Source: Halarcobacter sp. (GTDB taxonomy: Bacteria; Campylobacterota; Campylobacteria; Campylobacterales; Arcobacteraceae). From it: DNA of 64,000 nt. The notes beneath the pieces are model-generated. The model searched no databases, was not told the DNA's origin, and saw nothing but the letters and a program-made list of their open reading frames with translations. The translations under genes and the position numbers were made by a program. Shown here piece by piece: positions 62,541-64,000 of this stretch; positions within the stretch are counted from its first letter, which is position 1; each line of letters begins with the position of its first letter. The DNA is taken from contig NZ_OY781470.1 of NCBI RefSeq assembly GCF_963676935.1, positions 1,116,001 through 1,180,000 of the forward strand. Reading direction: 5' to 3'.

Positions 62541-62678
62541 TTATTTTCCTATGCATATGATTGTTAAAGAAACTAAAAGGGTGACTGAATAAATATAAGG
62601 TAATCCTCTGTTTATTCTCATATTCATTTTATAAAACATTGAAGATTCAAAACTATTCTTTTTTTGATCTATTAGCAT
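62541..62678 (-). CDS. Small 45-residue single-span membrane peptide upstream of fur
   Basis: On the minus strand an ATG at 62678, preceded by AAAGG 7 nt upstream, opens a 45-codon frame ending 6 bp before fur. The peptide has a charged, Asn/Lys-rich N-half (MLIDQKKNS, FYKMNMRINRG) and one hydrophobic span at the C-terminus (YIYSVTLLVSLTIICIG), predicting a type of small inner-membrane protein. A good ribosome binding site, tight spacing and a -10 upstream all support it. No family recognised. Confidence 0.6.
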   Translation of the reverse strand: MLIDQKKNSFESSMFYKMNMRINRGLPYIYSVTLLVSLTIICIGK

Positions 62679-62697
62679 CTTTTAGCCTTTAATTAAA

Positions 62698-62703
62698 ATT
62701 ATA
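62698..62703 (-). promoter_or_regulatory. -10 box for the small peptide-fur unit
   Basis: TATAAT on the minus strand, 20 nt upstream of the small gene's ATG, preceded by TTG (extended TTGTATAAT). The -35 is weak. The 95-bp gap to tauE (62679-62773) holds nothing else I recognise. Confidence 0.5.
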
Positions 62704-62773
62704 CAAGTGAAAACTTAATAATTATATAAAAGTTTAACACTATATATTCTTCTTAATGCAAATATTGTTCCCA

Positions 62774-63538
62774 TTAAAATAACATTTTATAAATATTTGC
62801 AATTAACATTGATACTAATACAATTATTAGAATTTTTTTAATAAACTCTTCACCACCTTTTATTGCATAGTGACTACCTACATAAGAACCACAAATATTT
62901 GCTATACCCATTGGTATTGCAACTAACCAAAGGATTTTCCCTGCAAAAAAGAAAGCAACAACTGAACCAAAGTTTGTTGCAAAGTTTAATGGTTTTGTTG
63001 ATGCAGTAGAAATTAAAAAATCTAAGTTCAGAAATTTTTTCATAGAGATAGTAAGGTATGTTCCTGTTCCAGGTCCTAAAATTCCATCATAAAAACCAAT
63101 AGGTGCTGTACTTAAAATAATATTTTTTTTAGTTAGTTTTAAATTTTCCTCTTTTATAGTTTTACTTTTTTTGAACAAACTAATCATTGCAACAGCAATT
63201 GATATTAATATCGCCCAGTGGATTAGATCTTGGGGTAAATACATAACAAGTAAACTTCCTAAATAAGATGCAAGAAGACAAGGTATTATAGCTATTGAAA
63301 CAACTTTCCAATTTATTTTTTTACTAGATGCATATTTAATTGTTGCCATAAGTGCACCAAACATTCCAGCAGATTTATTTGCAGCTAAAACAAAAACAGG
63401 AGGGATTCCACTATATAGTAAAACTGGAACTTGTATCATTCCCCCACCACCAGCAATAGAATCAATATATCCTGCAATAAAACCAACTAGTATAAAAATA
63501 ATAATCCAGCTTGTTGTGATATTATCAACAAATTCCAT
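62774..63538 (-). CDS. TauE/SafE-family (TSUP) membrane permease
   Basis: 254 residues, seven or eight predicted membrane helices, with the family's N-terminal signature FIAGYIDSIAGGGGMIQVPV, then NKSAGMFGALMATIKY, and the second-half repeat GFYDGILGPGTGTYLTI and KPLNFATNFGSVVAFFFAGK. The superfamily carries sulfite, sulfonates or other organic anions; the substrate is not determined by sequence. It is transcribed from its own promoter (TATAAT at 63562-63567 on the minus strand, AAAGGAT ribosome binding site), divergent from the thioredoxin-fold gene and ahead of the small peptide-fur unit. Confidence 0.9.
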   Translation of the reverse strand: MEFVDNITTSWIIIFILVGFIAGYIDSIAGGGGMIQVPVLLYSGIPPVFVLAANKSAGMFGALMATIKYASSKKINWKVVSIAIIPCLLASYLGSLLVMYLPQDLIHWAILISIAVAMISLFKKSKTIKEENLKLTKKNIILSTAPIGFYDGILGPGTGTYLTISMKKFLNLDFLISTASTKPLNFATNFGSVVAFFFAGKILWLVAIPMGIANICGSYVGSHYAIKGGEEFIKKILIIVLVSMLIANIYKMLF

Positions 63539-63561
63539 ACAAATATCCTTTAAAAATATTA

Positions 63562-63567
63562 ATTATA
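63562..63567 (-). promoter_or_regulatory. -10 box of the TauE/SafE gene
   Basis: TATAAT read on the minus strand, 23 nt upstream of the ATG, with AAAGGAT (63545-63551) between. A short palindrome TAGTTA-ATA-TAACTA at 63602-63616 lies upstream in the divergent region and could be an operator. Confidence 0.5.
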
Positions 63568-63696
63568 TCACTAATGGTAAAAAAATTTTTATTATTTTGT
63601 ATAGTTAATATAACTAATTATAATTTTATATATTAGTAATACATATAAACTACACATTGATTAGATAAAATTGATAAATTTTAATTTGGAGTAGAT

Positions 63697-64000
63697 ATGC
63701 AAAATAAAAAGATGGTTGTTTTTTCAATTGTAATTTTACTTGTAGCTTTTTTTGCAGCTGGAGCTTATTACAAGAATTTACAAAATGAAAATAAAGTAAA
63801 GATGACAAAAGAACAAGTTCAAACATTGCAAAGGCCTTATTCTTTAGTTATAGGAAATAAAGATGCAAAAGTACAATTAGTAGAGTTTTTTGATCCAGCT
63901 TGTGGTGCTTGTGCCTATTTTTATCCAAAAGTTAAGAAACTTATGGAAGAGAAAAAAGGTGATATTAAACTTGTACTTAGATATGCACCTTTTCATAAAA
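63697..64000 (+). CDS. DsbA-like thiol-disulfide oxidoreductase (partial, runs off the window)
   Basis: The first 101 codons are visible from the ATG at 63697 (GGAG at 63688-63691). An N-terminal membrane anchor (VVFSIVILLVAFFAAGAYY, about 7-25) precedes a periplasmic thioredoxin fold: RPYSLVIGNKDAKVQLVEFF, then the redox motif C69-G-A-C72 in DPACGACAYFYPKVKKL, and IKLVLRYAPFH. The pattern is that of BdbD/DsbA-type DSBA-like proteins that oxidise or isomerise disulfides outside the cytoplasm. The CGAC motif differs from DsbA's CPHC. The C-terminal half is beyond the window, so the partner (such as a DsbB-like protein) is unknown. Confidence 0.85.
   Translation, partial: MQNKKMVVFSIVILLVAFFAAGAYYKNLQNENKVKMTKEQVQTLQRPYSLVIGNKDAKVQLVEFFDPACGACAYFYPKVKKLMEEKKGDIKLVLRYAPFHK

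Overview
The window is AT-rich and reads as a chromosomal segment of a Campylobacterota bacterium, most likely Arcobacter-like (inference from gene content, low GC, UUA/AAA/GAT-heavy codons, AHQWRQPL-type histidine kinases, and an EptA/PAP2 lipid A pair like those of Helicobacter and Campylobacter). I saw no phage, insertion sequence, CRISPR array or rRNA.

Left edge (1-5245): the 3' end of an unidentified gene with its terminator, then carB and two genes chained to it by 1-nt stop/start overlaps (a short Sua5/YrdC-type protein and an archaeal-type AAA ATPase with a degenerate DUF234 nuclease-like end).

Centre (5246-53359): one giant-adhesin locus of about 48 kb. A regulatory region with two related palindromes and a good sigma70 -10 precedes a single 31,083-bp gene encoding a 10,360-residue RTX adhesin. 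It has an N-terminal head, about 75-80 calcium-binding RTX modules, a different beta-rich tail with two further repeat classes, and a type I secretion C-terminus. Only 17 bp later come a methyltransferase-TPR-GT9-like fusion, a LapB-type ABC exporter with a catalytically dead C39 domain, and a HlyD adaptor. After a 107-bp gap follow a Cache-type sensor without output domain, a MotA/TolQ-like and MotB/OmpA-like pair, a TolC protein extended by four SPOR-like segments and a 320-residue TolA-like charged helix, a LapD-like degenerate GGDEF/EAL receptor, a lipoprotein and a Sel1-repeat protein. The working model (inference) is secretion and c-di-GMP-controlled retention of the adhesin by a type I machine that is also tied to peptidoglycan and to a proton-driven stator pair. 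This is the most novel part of the window.

Right part (53360-64000): a solute-binding protein next to a Cache/PAS histidine kinase, a tRNA-Glu(UUC) with an unusual anticodon loop, a YdhR-type monooxygenase, and a four-gene envelope lipid operon (LTA-synthase-like transferase, EptA, PAP2 phosphatase, DgkA) in which the first two enzymes should release diacylglycerol and DgkA should recycle it. Convergent to it on the minus strand are fur, a 45-residue membrane peptide gene missed by length filters, and a TauE/SafE permease. The window ends inside a DsbA-like thioredoxin-fold protein.
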